Shown: one piece after another, positions 6,746 to 14,307 of the stretch
Layout: every line of letters starts with the position of its first letter
Numbering within the stretch: position 1 is the stretch's first letter
Source: DATEHG01 sp035279705
GTDB taxonomy: Bacteria; Gemmatimonadota; Gemmatimonadetes; Gemmatimonadales; GWC2-71-9
NCBI GenBank assembly: GCA_035279705.1
Contig: DATEHG010000214.1
Coordinates: 1 to 16,222, forward strand
Reading direction: 5' to 3'
Length of the DNA stretch: 16,222 bases
Notes under the pieces: model-generated
Seen by the model: only the letters and a program-made list of their open reading frames with translations
The model's database searches: none
What the model was told of the DNA's origin: nothing
Translations under genes and position numbers: made by a program

Positions 6746-7809
6746 GGCCCTTCCCCCGCCTCGCCCCGCTCACCCCGGCGCCGGCTCTGCGCCTCGGCGA
6801 TAACGACCACCAGGATCACCACCGCCTCGACCACGTACACGGCGACCGACGGAATGCCGGCCTCGCGCTGCATGGCTCCGGCGCCGGCTTCGAGTGCCGC
6901 GAAGAGCAGAGCCGCTCCCAGCAGGCCCGCCGGATCCAGTCGGGCCAGGAGCACCACTGCGATCGCGGTGAACCCGTACCCCGGCGAGAGATTCTGGAAC
7001 AGCGCGTACGACACGCCCGAGACTTCGGCGGCCCCCGCCAGTCCGGCGAGGGCCGCGGAGCCCAGCAGCGCCAGGGCGAGATATCGCGCCGTGGGCACCC
7101 GTCCGGTGATCACGGCGGCGCGTGGCCCCGCACCCAGCGCCCGGAGACGGAAGCCCCACCGGGTGCGGTCGTAGGCGACCCGGAGAGCGAGACAGAGCAG
7201 CACGGCGATCGGAAGCCCGAGATGCAGCCGGGTGCCCGCCAGCACGGGGAGGCGCGCCGCTTCGGCGATGGGATCGCTTTGCGGATAGACGCGCCGGGCT
7301 TCCTGCAGTGGCCCGGTGACCATGAAGCTGACCAGCGCCACCGCCACGAAATTCATCAGCAGCGTACTGATGACTTCCAGCACGCCGAAACGGACCCGCA
7401 GCACGGTCGGGATCAGGCACCACAGCGCCCCGGCCACCATGGCGGCAATGCCCACCGCCGCCAGCGCGAGTGGCCACGGCCATCCGCCGAGATGGAGACC
7501 GACCCAGGTTGCCGCGATCGCACCGGCATAAAATTGTCCTTCGGCGCCGATGTTGAAGGCGCCAGCCCGGAACGCGAGCGAGAGTCCCGCACCGATGAAC
7601 AGGAGCGGGACCATTCGCGGCAGCGTCGCGGAGGAGAGGGAATACCACGAGCCGAGTGAGCCGCGCCAGAGCGCCGCGAGTCCGTCGGATGCGGAATAAC
7701 CCGCGGCCGTGAGGCCGGCGGCCAGAATGAGCAGACCGAGGCCGAACGCGGCGAGCGGGAGCAGCGCGCGTCCCGGCCCGGTTCGGCCTTCCCCCTCGGC
7801 GACGATCAT
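6742..7809 (-). CDS. ABC transporter permease, nucleoside/BMP type (first permease)
   Basis: The protein has 355 aa and multiple membrane segments, the first at about residues 15-38 and a dense group from about 64 to 165. The diagnostic motif is FNIGAEGQFYAGA (residues 85-97), seen in YufP-type permeases of purine nucleoside importers. It would pair with the following permease as a heterodimeric pore. ATG 7809 lies in ATGA, overlapping the ATPase stop by 4 bp, and the 3' end overlaps the next permease by 4 bp, so all three transport genes are translationally coupled. A short Glu/Gly/Arg-rich N-terminus precedes the first membrane segment. The substrate (nucleosides) is inferred from family and operon, not seen. 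Confidence 0.92.
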   Translation of the reverse strand: MIVAEGEGRTGPGRALLPLAAFGLGLLILAAGLTAAGYSASDGLAALWRGSLGSWYSLSSATLPRMVPLLFIGAGLSLAFRAGAFNIGAEGQFYAGAIAATWVGLHLGGWPWPLALAAVGIAAMVAGALWCLIPTVLRVRFGVLEVISTLLMNFVAVALVSFMVTGPLQEARRVYPQSDPIAEAARLPVLAGTRLHLGLPIAVLLCLALRVAYDRTRWGFRLRALGAGPRAAVITGRVPTARYLALALLGSAALAGLAGAAEVSGVSYALFQNLSPGYGFTAIAVVLLARLDPAGLLGAALLFAALEAGAGAMQREAGIPSVAVYVVEAVVILVVVIAEAQSRRRGERGEAGEGP

Positions 7810-9272
7810 GGAGCTGCCTCGGCCGTGCCGCCCAGCATGAGGCGTCCGATCGCTGCCCGGTCGGCTCCCGTCGGTGGCTCGACGACGAGCCCCTGGTGCA
7901 GCACCACGACGCGGTCGGACACCTCCAGCACCTCGTCGAGATCGACGGAGAAGAACAGCACCGCCGCGCCGCCGCGGGCGGCGGCCCGGAGCTTCGCCTG
8001 GACCTCCGCCGCCGCCCTGAAGTCGAGCCCCCGTCCCGGGTTTTCGGCCAGCACCACCCCGGGCGAAGACTCGAGCGCCCGCGCCACCACGAAGCGCTGC
8101 TGGTTGCCGCCACTCAACTCCCGGGCTCGCGCATCAGGCCCGGAGGCCACAACGCCATTGGCGTTGATCAGCATGCGTGTGCCCTCGCGCTCGGCTCTCC
8201 AGTTCAGCCAGTAGCTCTTCCTGCCCCCCTGGCCCCCTGCCCCCCGGTTTCCAAGTGCCCGGTTCTCCGTGAGCGTAAAGCCGGGGATTAGTGCCTCGGT
8301 CGTTCTGTCCTCGGGAATGAACGCCGCGACGGCCTCGAGCTCGATGCGGCCGCCCGATGGGTGGACCAGCCCTGCCAGCGAGCGGATCAGCTCCCGCTCC
8401 CCGTTCCCCTCGACCGCGGCGAGGCCGCACACTTCGCCTGCCCTGAGGTCGAGACTCGCTCCGCGAAGGCCACTACCCCCGGCGTCGGGGGCAACCACGA
8501 GATCCCGGCACCGGGCCATGGTTCGACCCGGAGAGTTTCCCGCCGGTGCTGCGGCAACCGGAGGCGCAGCCCCCAGCATCGCCTCGGCCAGCTGTGCCGA
8601 GGTGAGCTGACTGGTTGCGGCGGCTAGCTGGACGTGGCCGCGGCGCAGCACGGTAATCCGGTCCGCGTGGGTGAGCGCTTCGTCGAACTTGTGCGTGATG
8701 AGGACCGCCGCTCCGCCCTGGCGGGTAAACTGGCGGACGACCTGCAGCACCGAGTCGGCATCAGCGGGAGCAAGGACGGCGGTGGGTTCGTCGAGCAGGA
8801 GGATGCGCGCCTCGCCGGCCAGTGCCATGAGGATTTCCAAAGCCTGTCGCTGCGCCACGCTTAGGCTTTGCGCCCTGGCGTCTCCGGGTAGGCTGAGGCC
8901 CACCCGGTTCATCAGCGCCTCCACCCTGGGGCGGAGCACGCCCGGCGCGGGATCCCACCCTGCAGCCAGCGCAATATTCTGGGCGGCCGTGAAGGCTGGC
9001 ACTGCGCTGAAATGCTGGTGCACCATCCCGATTCCGTGGCGCCTGGCGTCGCTGTGGGAGGCGAGCGTGGCCTGGCGCCCCCCGATCAGCAGTTCACCCC
9101 TGTCTGGTTGGAGCATCCCGTTGGCGATGCTCATCAGCGTCGACTTCCCTGCCCCGTTCTCGCCCAGCAGCGCGTGGAGCTCGCCTGGCTCCAGAACGAA
9201 ATCGGCGTCGTGCAGGGCCTGCACGGCGCCGAATCGTTTGGAGACGTTGCGTAGTTCGAGTGTGGCGGTCAC
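7806..9272 (-). CDS. ABC transporter ATP-binding protein, double-domain, nucleoside/BMP type
   Basis: This 488-aa cytoplasmic ATPase has two fused nucleotide-binding domains. In the first, Walker A is GENGAGKST (37-45), the Q-loop Gln86 lies in VHQHF, the signature is LSVAQRQ (137-143), Walker B is ILLLDEPT (157-164) and the H-loop is His194. The second domain has a degenerate Walker A (AAVEGNGERE), a full signature LSGGNQQRFVVAR and a Walker B variant (VVLAENPGRG). This asymmetry is normal for YufO/RbsA-like carbohydrate and nucleoside importers, so one ATP site may be weak. The start is GTG 9272, 3 nt after the nif3-like stop; the ribosome binding site must lie within that gene. It drives the two permeases downstream. 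Confidence 0.94.
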   Translation of the reverse strand: MTATLELRNVSKRFGAVQALHDADFVLEPGELHALLGENGAGKSTLMSIANGMLQPDRGELLIGGRQATLASHSDARRHGIGMVHQHFSAVPAFTAAQNIALAAGWDPAPGVLRPRVEALMNRVGLSLPGDARAQSLSVAQRQALEILMALAGEARILLLDEPTAVLAPADADSVLQVVRQFTRQGGAAVLITHKFDEALTHADRITVLRRGHVQLAAATSQLTSAQLAEAMLGAAPPVAAAPAGNSPGRTMARCRDLVVAPDAGGSGLRGASLDLRAGEVCGLAAVEGNGERELIRSLAGLVHPSGGRIELEAVAAFIPEDRTTEALIPGFTLTENRALGNRGAGGQGGRKSYWLNWRAEREGTRMLINANGVVASGPDARARELSGGNQQRFVVARALESSPGVVLAENPGRGLDFRAAAEVQAKLRAAARGGAAVLFFSVDLDEVLEVSDRVVVLHQGLVVEPPTGADRAAIGRLMLGGTAEAAP

Positions 9273-9275
9273 GCG

Positions 9276-10064
9276 CTAGAGGCCCGTCGGGTGATCGTGA
9301 AAGACCCAGGGCAGGCCGAATCGCTCGCCGAGATGCCTGGCCAGCGCTTCGACGCCGAATCGCTCCGTGCGATAATGCCCCCCGAAGATGAGGTTCATTC
9401 CCCACTCCATTGCGTCGAAATAGCTGTGGTGCGGTCCTTCGCCGGTGATGTAGGTATCCAGACCCGAGTCTCGCGCGGCGGCCAGTTCCCTGCTCGCCGC
9501 GCCCGTGATGATGCCGACACGCTCCACGGTGCCGGGTCCGCCGGGAATGAGGGTGATCTCGGAGGCAGCACCGCCCAGCACCGTGGCAAGCCGGGAGACG
9601 AATGACTCCCGCCGTTCCGGATTCGCCAGCCGTCCCCGCACTCCGATCGGTGCTCCCCGGTACAGCCCGAACCACCCCTGGATGTCCAGGTGGAGCGCGC
9701 GCGCCAGCAGCACATTGTTTCCCAGTTCGGGATGGAGGTCGAGCGGAATGTGGGCGGAGTAGAGCGCGAGGTCGCTGCCCAGCAGGGCGCGCAGCCGGCG
9801 ATACCGCCGGTCAGTCACCGGAATATTGCCATCCCAGAACAGGCCGTGATGGACAAGGATGAGCGTGGTGCCGGCCGGGGCAGGGGGCTCCGCGCGCACC
9901 CGGTCGATCGTGGCCTGCGATGCATCGACGGCCGCCACGATGCGGCCGATCGGGGCCTGGCACTCCACCTGGAGCCCGTTGAGCGCCGCCGGGTCGTCGG
10001 CCACCTCACGGACGCGGAGCAGGGTATCGAGGTACTCGACCAGTTCGGTGAGCGGAACAGGCAT
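9276..10064 (-). CDS. Nif3-like dinuclear metal center protein
   Basis: This 262-aa soluble protein of the Nif3/YbgI/YqfO family forms toroidal hexamers with two metal ions per subunit in characterised relatives; its reaction is not settled, although it is often annotated as GTP cyclohydrolase 1 type 2. Visible ligands are His72 and His73 in LVHHGLFWDG, Asp109 in SAHIPLDLHPELGNN, and His230 and Glu234 in FGGHYRTERFGVEAL. It is the short form without the inserted PII-like domain. The start is ATG 10064, which shares one base with the preceding TGA (TGATG). A longer in-frame extension upstream overlaps the lipoprotein gene and is not coding. It lies between binding-protein and ATPase genes, an odd but tight operon position. 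Confidence 0.92.
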   Translation of the reverse strand: MPVPLTELVEYLDTLLRVREVADDPAALNGLQVECQAPIGRIVAAVDASQATIDRVRAEPPAPAGTTLILVHHGLFWDGNIPVTDRRYRRLRALLGSDLALYSAHIPLDLHPELGNNVLLARALHLDIQGWFGLYRGAPIGVRGRLANPERRESFVSRLATVLGGAASEITLIPGGPGTVERVGIITGAASRELAAARDSGLDTYITGEGPHHSYFDAMEWGMNLIFGGHYRTERFGVEALARHLGERFGLPWVFHDHPTGL

Positions 10065-11065
10065 CACGGGGTGCCGGTGTGATCCGCGGCCATGATCGAA
10101 TCGCGTGCGGCCGTGACCTTGGCCAGCAGGGCAGGGGGAACGAGGCTGGCCAGGGCCGGATTCGCTTCGTACCTGATGACCCCGCTTTTCAGGCCGAAGG
10201 CTTCGACATGCGGCGTGAAGCGTCCCGACTTGACCTCGCGCGCCACTGCCAGGAATGCCCTCGGCAAGTCGATCACCGCGCTGCCCAGCACCCGCTCGGG
10301 TGCCAATGCGCTCTGGTCGGCGTTCGATCCGAACGCGTAGGCGGTTTTCGACTCCTTGACCGCCTGGAAGAGGCCCAGCGCTGCTGCATCCGCGTTGTGG
10401 TGGAACATGTCGGCGCCGACTCGCATCAGCGCCAGGGTCGCTTCGCGCCCCGCCGCCAGGTCGTCGAACGTGTTGAGGTAGGTGGCCCGCGCCTTCACGT
10501 CGGGCCTCACGGCGCGCGCCCCCGCCTCCCACGCTTCCTGCGCTTCCTTGATTGGTGGCAATTCAATCCCGCCCACGAATCCGATGGTGCCGGTCTTGGT
10601 CATCCCGCCGGCCACCATTCCCGCGAGATAGCTGGCCTCGGAGAGGTGGAACACGATCGGTGCAACCCGGGCCTGGACCCGCTCACCCGAGGTCACGATG
10701 AACACGGTATTCGGGTACTGGGCTGAGACCCGTTCGGCCGGCCCCTGGAATTCGAACCCATGGCCGAAGACCAGATTGTATCCCTGCGCGGCGTAGGTCC
10801 TGAGGGCCTCCTCCTGCTCGGCCGGCGTGTGGGCTTCGACCTGGCTCACGGAGGCTCCGAGCGAGTCACGGATCTGGAGCAATCCGGCGTAGGCACCGGA
10901 ATTCCAGGCCGCATCGGACACCGAACCCGGAGTGACCAAGGCAACCCTGAACCCGACCTCGGCTTTCTTGCCGCCGCAGGCACTTAAGACCAGTGAACCG
11001 ACAATGGCGCTACAGTGTAACGCCAGTGTACTAAGCCTAGAGTTCGAGGTAGGCAGCTCGGTCAT
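10064..11065 (-). CDS. BMP family ABC transporter substrate-binding lipoprotein
   Basis: This 333-aa protein is probably a lipoprotein: a hydrophobic stretch (residues 11-27) leads to the lipobox LSAC with Cys30, followed by GGKK. The mature part starts with FRVALVTPGSVSDAAWNSGAY, the typical opening of Bmp/PnrA/Med proteins, which bind purine nucleosides in studied cases. Further family stretches are GYNLVFGHGFEFQ, HLSEASYLAGMVAGG, GTIGFVGGIELPP and ADMFHHNADAAALG. It would capture the solute on the periplasmic side and hand it to the permease pair. The start is ATG 11065 without a strong Shine-Dalgarno. It is the first gene of the operon, after a 103-bp spacer. Confidence 0.93.
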   Translation of the reverse strand: MTELPTSNSRLSTLALHCSAIVGSLVLSACGGKKAEVGFRVALVTPGSVSDAAWNSGAYAGLLQIRDSLGASVSQVEAHTPAEQEEALRTYAAQGYNLVFGHGFEFQGPAERVSAQYPNTVFIVTSGERVQARVAPIVFHLSEASYLAGMVAGGMTKTGTIGFVGGIELPPIKEAQEAWEAGARAVRPDVKARATYLNTFDDLAAGREATLALMRVGADMFHHNADAAALGLFQAVKESKTAYAFGSNADQSALAPERVLGSAVIDLPRAFLAVAREVKSGRFTPHVEAFGLKSGVIRYEANPALASLVPPALLAKVTAARDSIMAADHTGTP

Positions 11066-11168
11066 CTGCAGTCACCCAAGGCTGACGCCAATCCCGCAAT
11101 TTCCACAGGGACAGGGGACTTATCAACGATTGTGGGAAGTTTTTGACATCAAACACTTTGCGGTCACG
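11066..11168. promoter_or_regulatory. Spacer before the transporter operon, with DnaA-box-like words
   Basis: This 103-bp gap must hold the promoter of the minus-strand transporter operon, if it has one, but I see no clear -35/-10 pair on that strand. Sequence words resembling the DnaA box TTATCCACA occur: ATTTCCACA (11099-11107, 7 of 9), TTATCAACG (11120-11128, 7 of 9) and, on the minus strand, CTTCCCACA (11139-11131, 6 of 9). A small inverted repeat TTTGA-CA-TCAAA is at 11142-11153. It is more AT-rich than its surroundings. The function is undecided: origin-like element, DnaA-regulated promoter, or chance. Confidence 0.3.
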
Positions 11169-11618
11169 CTAGCTGCCTGAAACGTTCGCCGTCTTATCGG
11201 TCCGGGCGGTCACGGCCTGGCCAACGTCGGCGGAACCGTCACCCATCGAAATGGCGCCGTTGACCTGTCCCCCCTCCGCGATCTGGATCCGCTTGGTCAC
11301 GATGTCGCCCTCGATCAGGGCGGAGGCCTGGACCTCGACCCTGTCTTCGGCGTGGACGGCGCCGCGGACGTGCCCGCCCAGGACGGCTTCCTTGGTATAG
11401 ATGTCACCCTGGACAGTGCCGCCCTTGGCAATCAGCACCTGGGACGCGGAGCGGATCGAGCCCTCGATCCGGCCCTCAACCTTGACCACGCCCTGGGCAG
11501 AAATGTCCCCGGTGATCTCCGTGCCTTGCGAAACGATAGTCAGCTGTGGCGTCTCGCCACGGCGGGCCGAACTGTCGCCGGCGCCCTGCTTCTGGTTGGA
11601 CGTCGAGAGGATTCCCAT
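11169..11618 (-). CDS. Bactofilin family cytoskeletal protein
   Basis: The protein has 149 aa. The N-terminal tail (residues 1-24, Gln/Ser/Arg-rich) and a disordered C-terminal tail flank a central domain of short repeating beta-strand turns (GDISAQGVVKVEGRIEGSI, GTVQGDIYTKEAVLGG, LIEGDIVTKRIQI), the right-handed beta-helix of bactofilins. Bactofilins self-assemble into filaments that scaffold cell-wall enzymes and, in Myxococcus, chromosome segregation proteins. ATG 11618 lies 3 nt after the M23 peptidase stop; GGAAGG lies about 10 nt upstream inside that gene. The linkage with an M23 peptidase and parAB fits a role in cell shape or chromosome placement (inference). Confidence 0.93.
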   Translation of the reverse strand: MGILSTSNQKQGAGDSSARRGETPQLTIVSQGTEITGDISAQGVVKVEGRIEGSIRSASQVLIAKGGTVQGDIYTKEAVLGGHVRGAVHAEDRVEVQASALIEGDIVTKRIQIAEGGQVNGAISMGDGSADVGQAVTARTDKTANVSGS

Positions 11619-11621
11619 GGA

Positions 11622-12416
11622 TCAGCTGCCTTCCTTGACGAGTGTGAGCGGGTCCAGGCTCTGCTGGTCGCGGCGGATCTCGAAGTGCAGGTGGGGCGCG
11701 CTCGACCGCCCGCTGTTGCCCGAGAGGCCGATCACCTGCCCTGCCGCTACTGTATCATCGGCTTTCACCAGCAATCGCGAGAGATGGCCATAGACACTCT
11801 GGTATCCCTCGGGGTGCTGGACGATCACGACATTGCCGTACTGATCATCGACACCGGACTGGACCACCGTACCACCCCCGGCCGCCCGGACCAGGGCACC
11901 GCTTGGTACTGCGATATCGATGCCGGGATGGGCCTCATCCATGGTCCCGGTCCCGACCTGACCCCGCGTCAGGTACCCTGGCTCGTCCAGCGGCCAGTGG
12001 TGGGGCAGGGAAGCGCCGATTTCGAACCGGATGGCGGCACTGGCGGGGCGGGCCTGGACCGCCGGGGCCAGGGGGAGGGGGGAGCCGATGGCACTGGGCT
12101 CGCGCAGCAGGTCGCCGCCCATCATGTGGCGGAGCTGGCTGTAGCGCGATTCGGCCGAGTCCAGAGCGGCGGTCAGCTCCCGGATCTTGGCGTTGTCCTG
12201 CTGCAGCTGGGCGATCTCGCGCTTGAGGAAGGGAACGCTGAGTGCGGCGCCGGCAACCGGGATATAGCTGGCCGCGGCCAGCACGATGATGACTCCCAGC
12301 GCGATGCCACCGATCATCGCCGCGCGCAGCAGCCAGCCGGGAACCCGGATCGTGCGGGACTCGAGGTCGCCGTCACGGTGGATCATGATCGTGACGGCGC
12401 GCTTCGGGGTGGTCAT
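11622..12416 (-). CDS. M23 family metallopeptidase (LytM-like), membrane-anchored
   Basis: The protein has 264 aa: a short cytoplasmic N-terminus, a membrane segment at about residues 29-50, a predicted coiled coil at about 62-97, and a C-terminal M23 domain. The zinc ligands are His163 and Asp167 (HPGID) and His244 (HLHFE); His211 (YGHLS) and His242 complete the active site, so all catalytic residues are present. Such enzymes cut peptidoglycan peptide crosslinks in the periplasm. ATG 12416 overlaps the parB stop by 4 bp (ATGA), and the bactofilin gene begins 3 nt after its stop. In Helicobacter an M23 peptidase and a bactofilin act together in cell shape, which supports a joint role here by inference. 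Confidence 0.93.
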   Translation of the reverse strand: MTTPKRAVTIMIHRDGDLESRTIRVPGWLLRAAMIGGIALGVIIVLAAASYIPVAGAALSVPFLKREIAQLQQDNAKIRELTAALDSAESRYSQLRHMMGGDLLREPSAIGSPLPLAPAVQARPASAAIRFEIGASLPHHWPLDEPGYLTRGQVGTGTMDEAHPGIDIAVPSGALVRAAGGGTVVQSGVDDQYGNVVIVQHPEGYQSVYGHLSRLLVKADDTVAAGQVIGLSGNSGRSSAPHLHFEIRRDQQSLDPLTLVKEGS

Positions 12417-13291
12417 CCTTCGAAAGGTCGGCCGAGGATGCGCTCCAGCAGGCGGGCCAGATCGTCGTTGGAGTAGAAGCTCACCGTCAGATTGCCGCGG
12501 CCGCGGCGGCGCAGCGCAATGCGCACGTCGGTGCCCAGGTGCTTGCGCAGCGCCTCTTCCACCCGCTTGGCGGCGGGAGCCGCGGCCCGTGCCGCAGCGC
12601 TTGCCTGTCGGGGCTTGGCCGAGGGCTTCTCGCCGCGAACGCGGTTTTCCACCTCGCGCACCGACCAGCCGCCGGCGATCGCCGCCCGGGCCAGCGCCAG
12701 CAGCGCGGTCCCATCCGTCATGCCGAGCAGCGCGCGGGCGTGGCCTTCGGACAGCCGTCCGTCATCCACCATGTCGCGCACTTCTTCGGGCAGTTTGAAC
12801 AGTCGGAGGGAATTCGCCACCGTCGAGCGGTCGCGCCCCACGAGCCGGGCAACCTCGGCCTGCGCTATGCCGAACTCATCGATAAGCCGCTGGTAGCTCC
12901 GCGCCGCCTCCATCGGGGAGAGGTCGTCCCGCTGCAGATTCTCGATCAGGGCCAGGGTGAGCACCGTGCGATCGTCCGCGTCCCGCACGATGGCCGGCAC
13001 CCTTTCCCACCCCAGCAGCTGCACCGCACGCCAGCGTCGTTCACCCGCGATCAGCTCGAATCCCCCCGCCCGCGGCCGCACAACGACCGGCTGGATGAGG
13101 CCCGACGCCGCGATCGAATCGGCCAGTTCCTTGAGCGCCGTTTCGTCGAAGTGGGTCCGGGGCTGATAGGGATTCGGCCGGATGGATGCGACCGGCAACT
13201 CCTGCGGATTGCCGGGCCGGTCCCCGCTTTCGCGCGCCGTGGGGCCAAGCAGCGCTTCGAGGCCACGGCCGAGTCGCCGGGTTTCGCTCAT
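12413..13291 (-). CDS. parB: Chromosome-partitioning protein ParB (Spo0J)
   Basis: This 292-aa CTP-dependent DNA clamp loads at parS and spreads, giving ParA a cargo for origin segregation. A basic N-terminus carries LGRGLEALLG, the usual ParA-contacting start. The CTPase/ParB motif is GERRWRA (83-89), followed by ENLQRDDLSPMEAA (117-130). A helix-turn-helix (about 142-165) recognises parS, and an Ala/Lys/Arg-rich linker leads to a C-terminal dimerisation domain (about 262-290). The length is normal. ATG 13291 overlaps the parA stop by 4 bp. Candidate parS sites lie upstream of parA. Confidence 0.96.
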   Translation of the reverse strand: MSETRRLGRGLEALLGPTARESGDRPGNPQELPVASIRPNPYQPRTHFDETALKELADSIAASGLIQPVVVRPRAGGFELIAGERRWRAVQLLGWERVPAIVRDADDRTVLTLALIENLQRDDLSPMEAARSYQRLIDEFGIAQAEVARLVGRDRSTVANSLRLFKLPEEVRDMVDDGRLSEGHARALLGMTDGTALLALARAAIAGGWSVREVENRVRGEKPSAKPRQASAAARAAAPAAKRVEEALRKHLGTDVRIALRRRGRGNLTVSFYSNDDLARLLERILGRPFEG

Positions 13292-14112
13292 CGGGTCGCC
13301 TCACGGTGGACCGGTATCCCTGGATCCTCGGCCATGGGCAGCGCCTCCGTGCGGCGCATGAACTCCTGCGCCAGGCTCAGGTAGCTCTTGGCGCCGATCG
13401 ACTGCACGTCGTAGAGCAGCACCGGTTTGCCGAAGCTCGGCGCCTCGGCAAGCCGGATATTCCGCGGCACCGCCGTGCTGAACACCTTGGCGCCGAAATA
13501 TTCCTTGGCGTCCGAAGCCACCTGGCGCGAGAGATTGACGCGGGAGTCGAACATGGTGAGCAGAACGCCATCAATGGCCAGGGACGGATTGAAGTTCTGC
13601 TGCACCAGATTGATGGTATTGAGGAGCTGGGAAATTCCCTCGAGGGCGTAGTACTCGCACTGGATCGGGATCAGCACTCCGTCGGCGGCGGTCAGCACAT
13701 TCAGCGTGATGAGCCCCAGCGACGGCGGGCAGTCGATGATGATGTACTCGTAGGAATTGCGGACCGGGTCGAGGGCGCGCCTCAGCGCGCCTTCCCGCTC
13801 GGGACGATCGACCAGTTCGATCTCGGCGCCCACCAGATCCTGGGTCGCCGGCACCAGATCGAGGTAGGGCAGGCCACCGAGACTGACCTGGCGGACTTCA
13901 TCGAGCCGCCGGCCATCGATCATTGCGTCGTAGAGCGAATAGCGGAGCAACGCGCGGTTGACCCCGACGCCGCTCGTGGCGTTTCCCTGCGGATCCGCAT
14001 CCACCAGGAGCGTCTTCCGCTCCGCGATTGCCAGAGAAGCAGCCAGATTTACGGCGGTGGTGGTCTTTCCGACCCCGCCTTTCTGATTGGCAATGGCTAC
14101 AATTCGAGTCAT
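13288..14112 (-). CDS. parA: Chromosome-partitioning ATPase ParA (Soj)
   Basis: This 274-aa ATPase has the deviant Walker A KGGVGKTT (11-18) with the signature Lys, Walker A' VDADPQGN (37-44) and Walker B IIIDCPPS (124-131). It binds nucleoid DNA as an ATP dimer and is released by ParB, which drives origin movement. It lacks an N-terminal DNA-binding helix-turn-helix, so it is the chromosomal or type Ib form rather than a plasmid type Ia ParA. The start is ATG 14112. No Shine-Dalgarno is visible: the 30 bases upstream are AT-rich with a TACAAT -10-like word, so the mRNA may have a very short leader. It is the first gene of the parA-parB-M23-bactofilin operon. Confidence 0.96.
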   Translation of the reverse strand: MTRIVAIANQKGGVGKTTTAVNLAASLAIAERKTLLVDADPQGNATSGVGVNRALLRYSLYDAMIDGRRLDEVRQVSLGGLPYLDLVPATQDLVGAEIELVDRPEREGALRRALDPVRNSYEYIIIDCPPSLGLITLNVLTAADGVLIPIQCEYYALEGISQLLNTINLVQQNFNPSLAIDGVLLTMFDSRVNLSRQVASDAKEYFGAKVFSTAVPRNIRLAEAPSFGKPVLLYDVQSIGAKSYLSLAQEFMRRTEALPMAEDPGIPVHREATR

Positions 14113-14148
14113 CTAATGTTATTTTATTGTATATCAATAAGTTAGCAC
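14113..14148 (-). promoter_or_regulatory. Probable parA promoter region
   Basis: This AT-rich stretch lies directly upstream of parA on the minus strand. TACAAT (14131-14126) matches the -10 consensus at five of six positions and forms TATACAAT. No good -35 hexamer is found at 16-18 bp; that position is occupied by the first parS-like site. The predicted start of transcription would be only about 7 nt before the parA ATG, consistent with the missing Shine-Dalgarno. ParB binding at that site could repress its own operon (inference). Confidence 0.35.
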
Positions 14149-14164
14149 GTTTTCACGTGAATTA
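14149..14164. other. parS-like site 1
   Basis: The 16-mer GTTTTCACGTGAATTA matches the parS consensus TGTTTCACGTGAAACA at 12 of 16 positions, including the CACGTG core. It is the weakest of the three and lies where the -35 region of parA would be. Confidence 0.6.
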
Positions 14165-14228
14165 CTTGCCGATTGGGTATCGGCAATATACGCCATGGGC
14201 CGTGGGACGCAATCTGGCAATCGGATGC

Positions 14229-14244
14229 TGTTTCACGTGCAACG
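14229..14244. other. parS site 2
   Basis: The 16-mer TGTTTCACGTGCAACG matches parS at 14 of 16 positions. Its inner 14-mer GTTTCACGTGCAAC recurs in inverted orientation at site 3. It is located between mnmG and parA, a common place for parS. Confidence 0.85.
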
Positions 14245-14287
14245 GTGGGGCGGTGAGGTCGGACGGAGTGGCCGGCTCGCGCTGGGG

Positions 14288-14303
14288 TGTTGCACGTGAA
14301 ACG
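14288..14303. other. parS site 3
   Basis: The 16-mer TGTTGCACGTGAAACG matches parS at 14 of 16 positions and is the inverted counterpart of site 2 (centres 59 bp apart). It lies 4 nt beyond the mnmG stop codon. Confidence 0.85.
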
Positions 14304-14307
14304 AGGA

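Noticed and set aside
7806..8500. Degenerate Walker A in the second domain of the ABC ATPase as a sign of inactivation
   Set aside because: The same EGNG-type degeneration is normal in the second domain of this importer family.
9276..10532. Long 418-aa minus-strand reading frame extending the Nif3-like protein at its N-terminus
   Set aside because: The extra part overlaps the BMP lipoprotein gene in another frame and is Arg/Gly/Pro-rich shadow sequence; family similarity starts at the Met encoded at 10064.
11142..11176. Plus-strand promoter starting from a perfect TTGACA at 11143-11148
   Set aside because: No -10 element is found at suitable spacing, and no plus-strand gene lies downstream.
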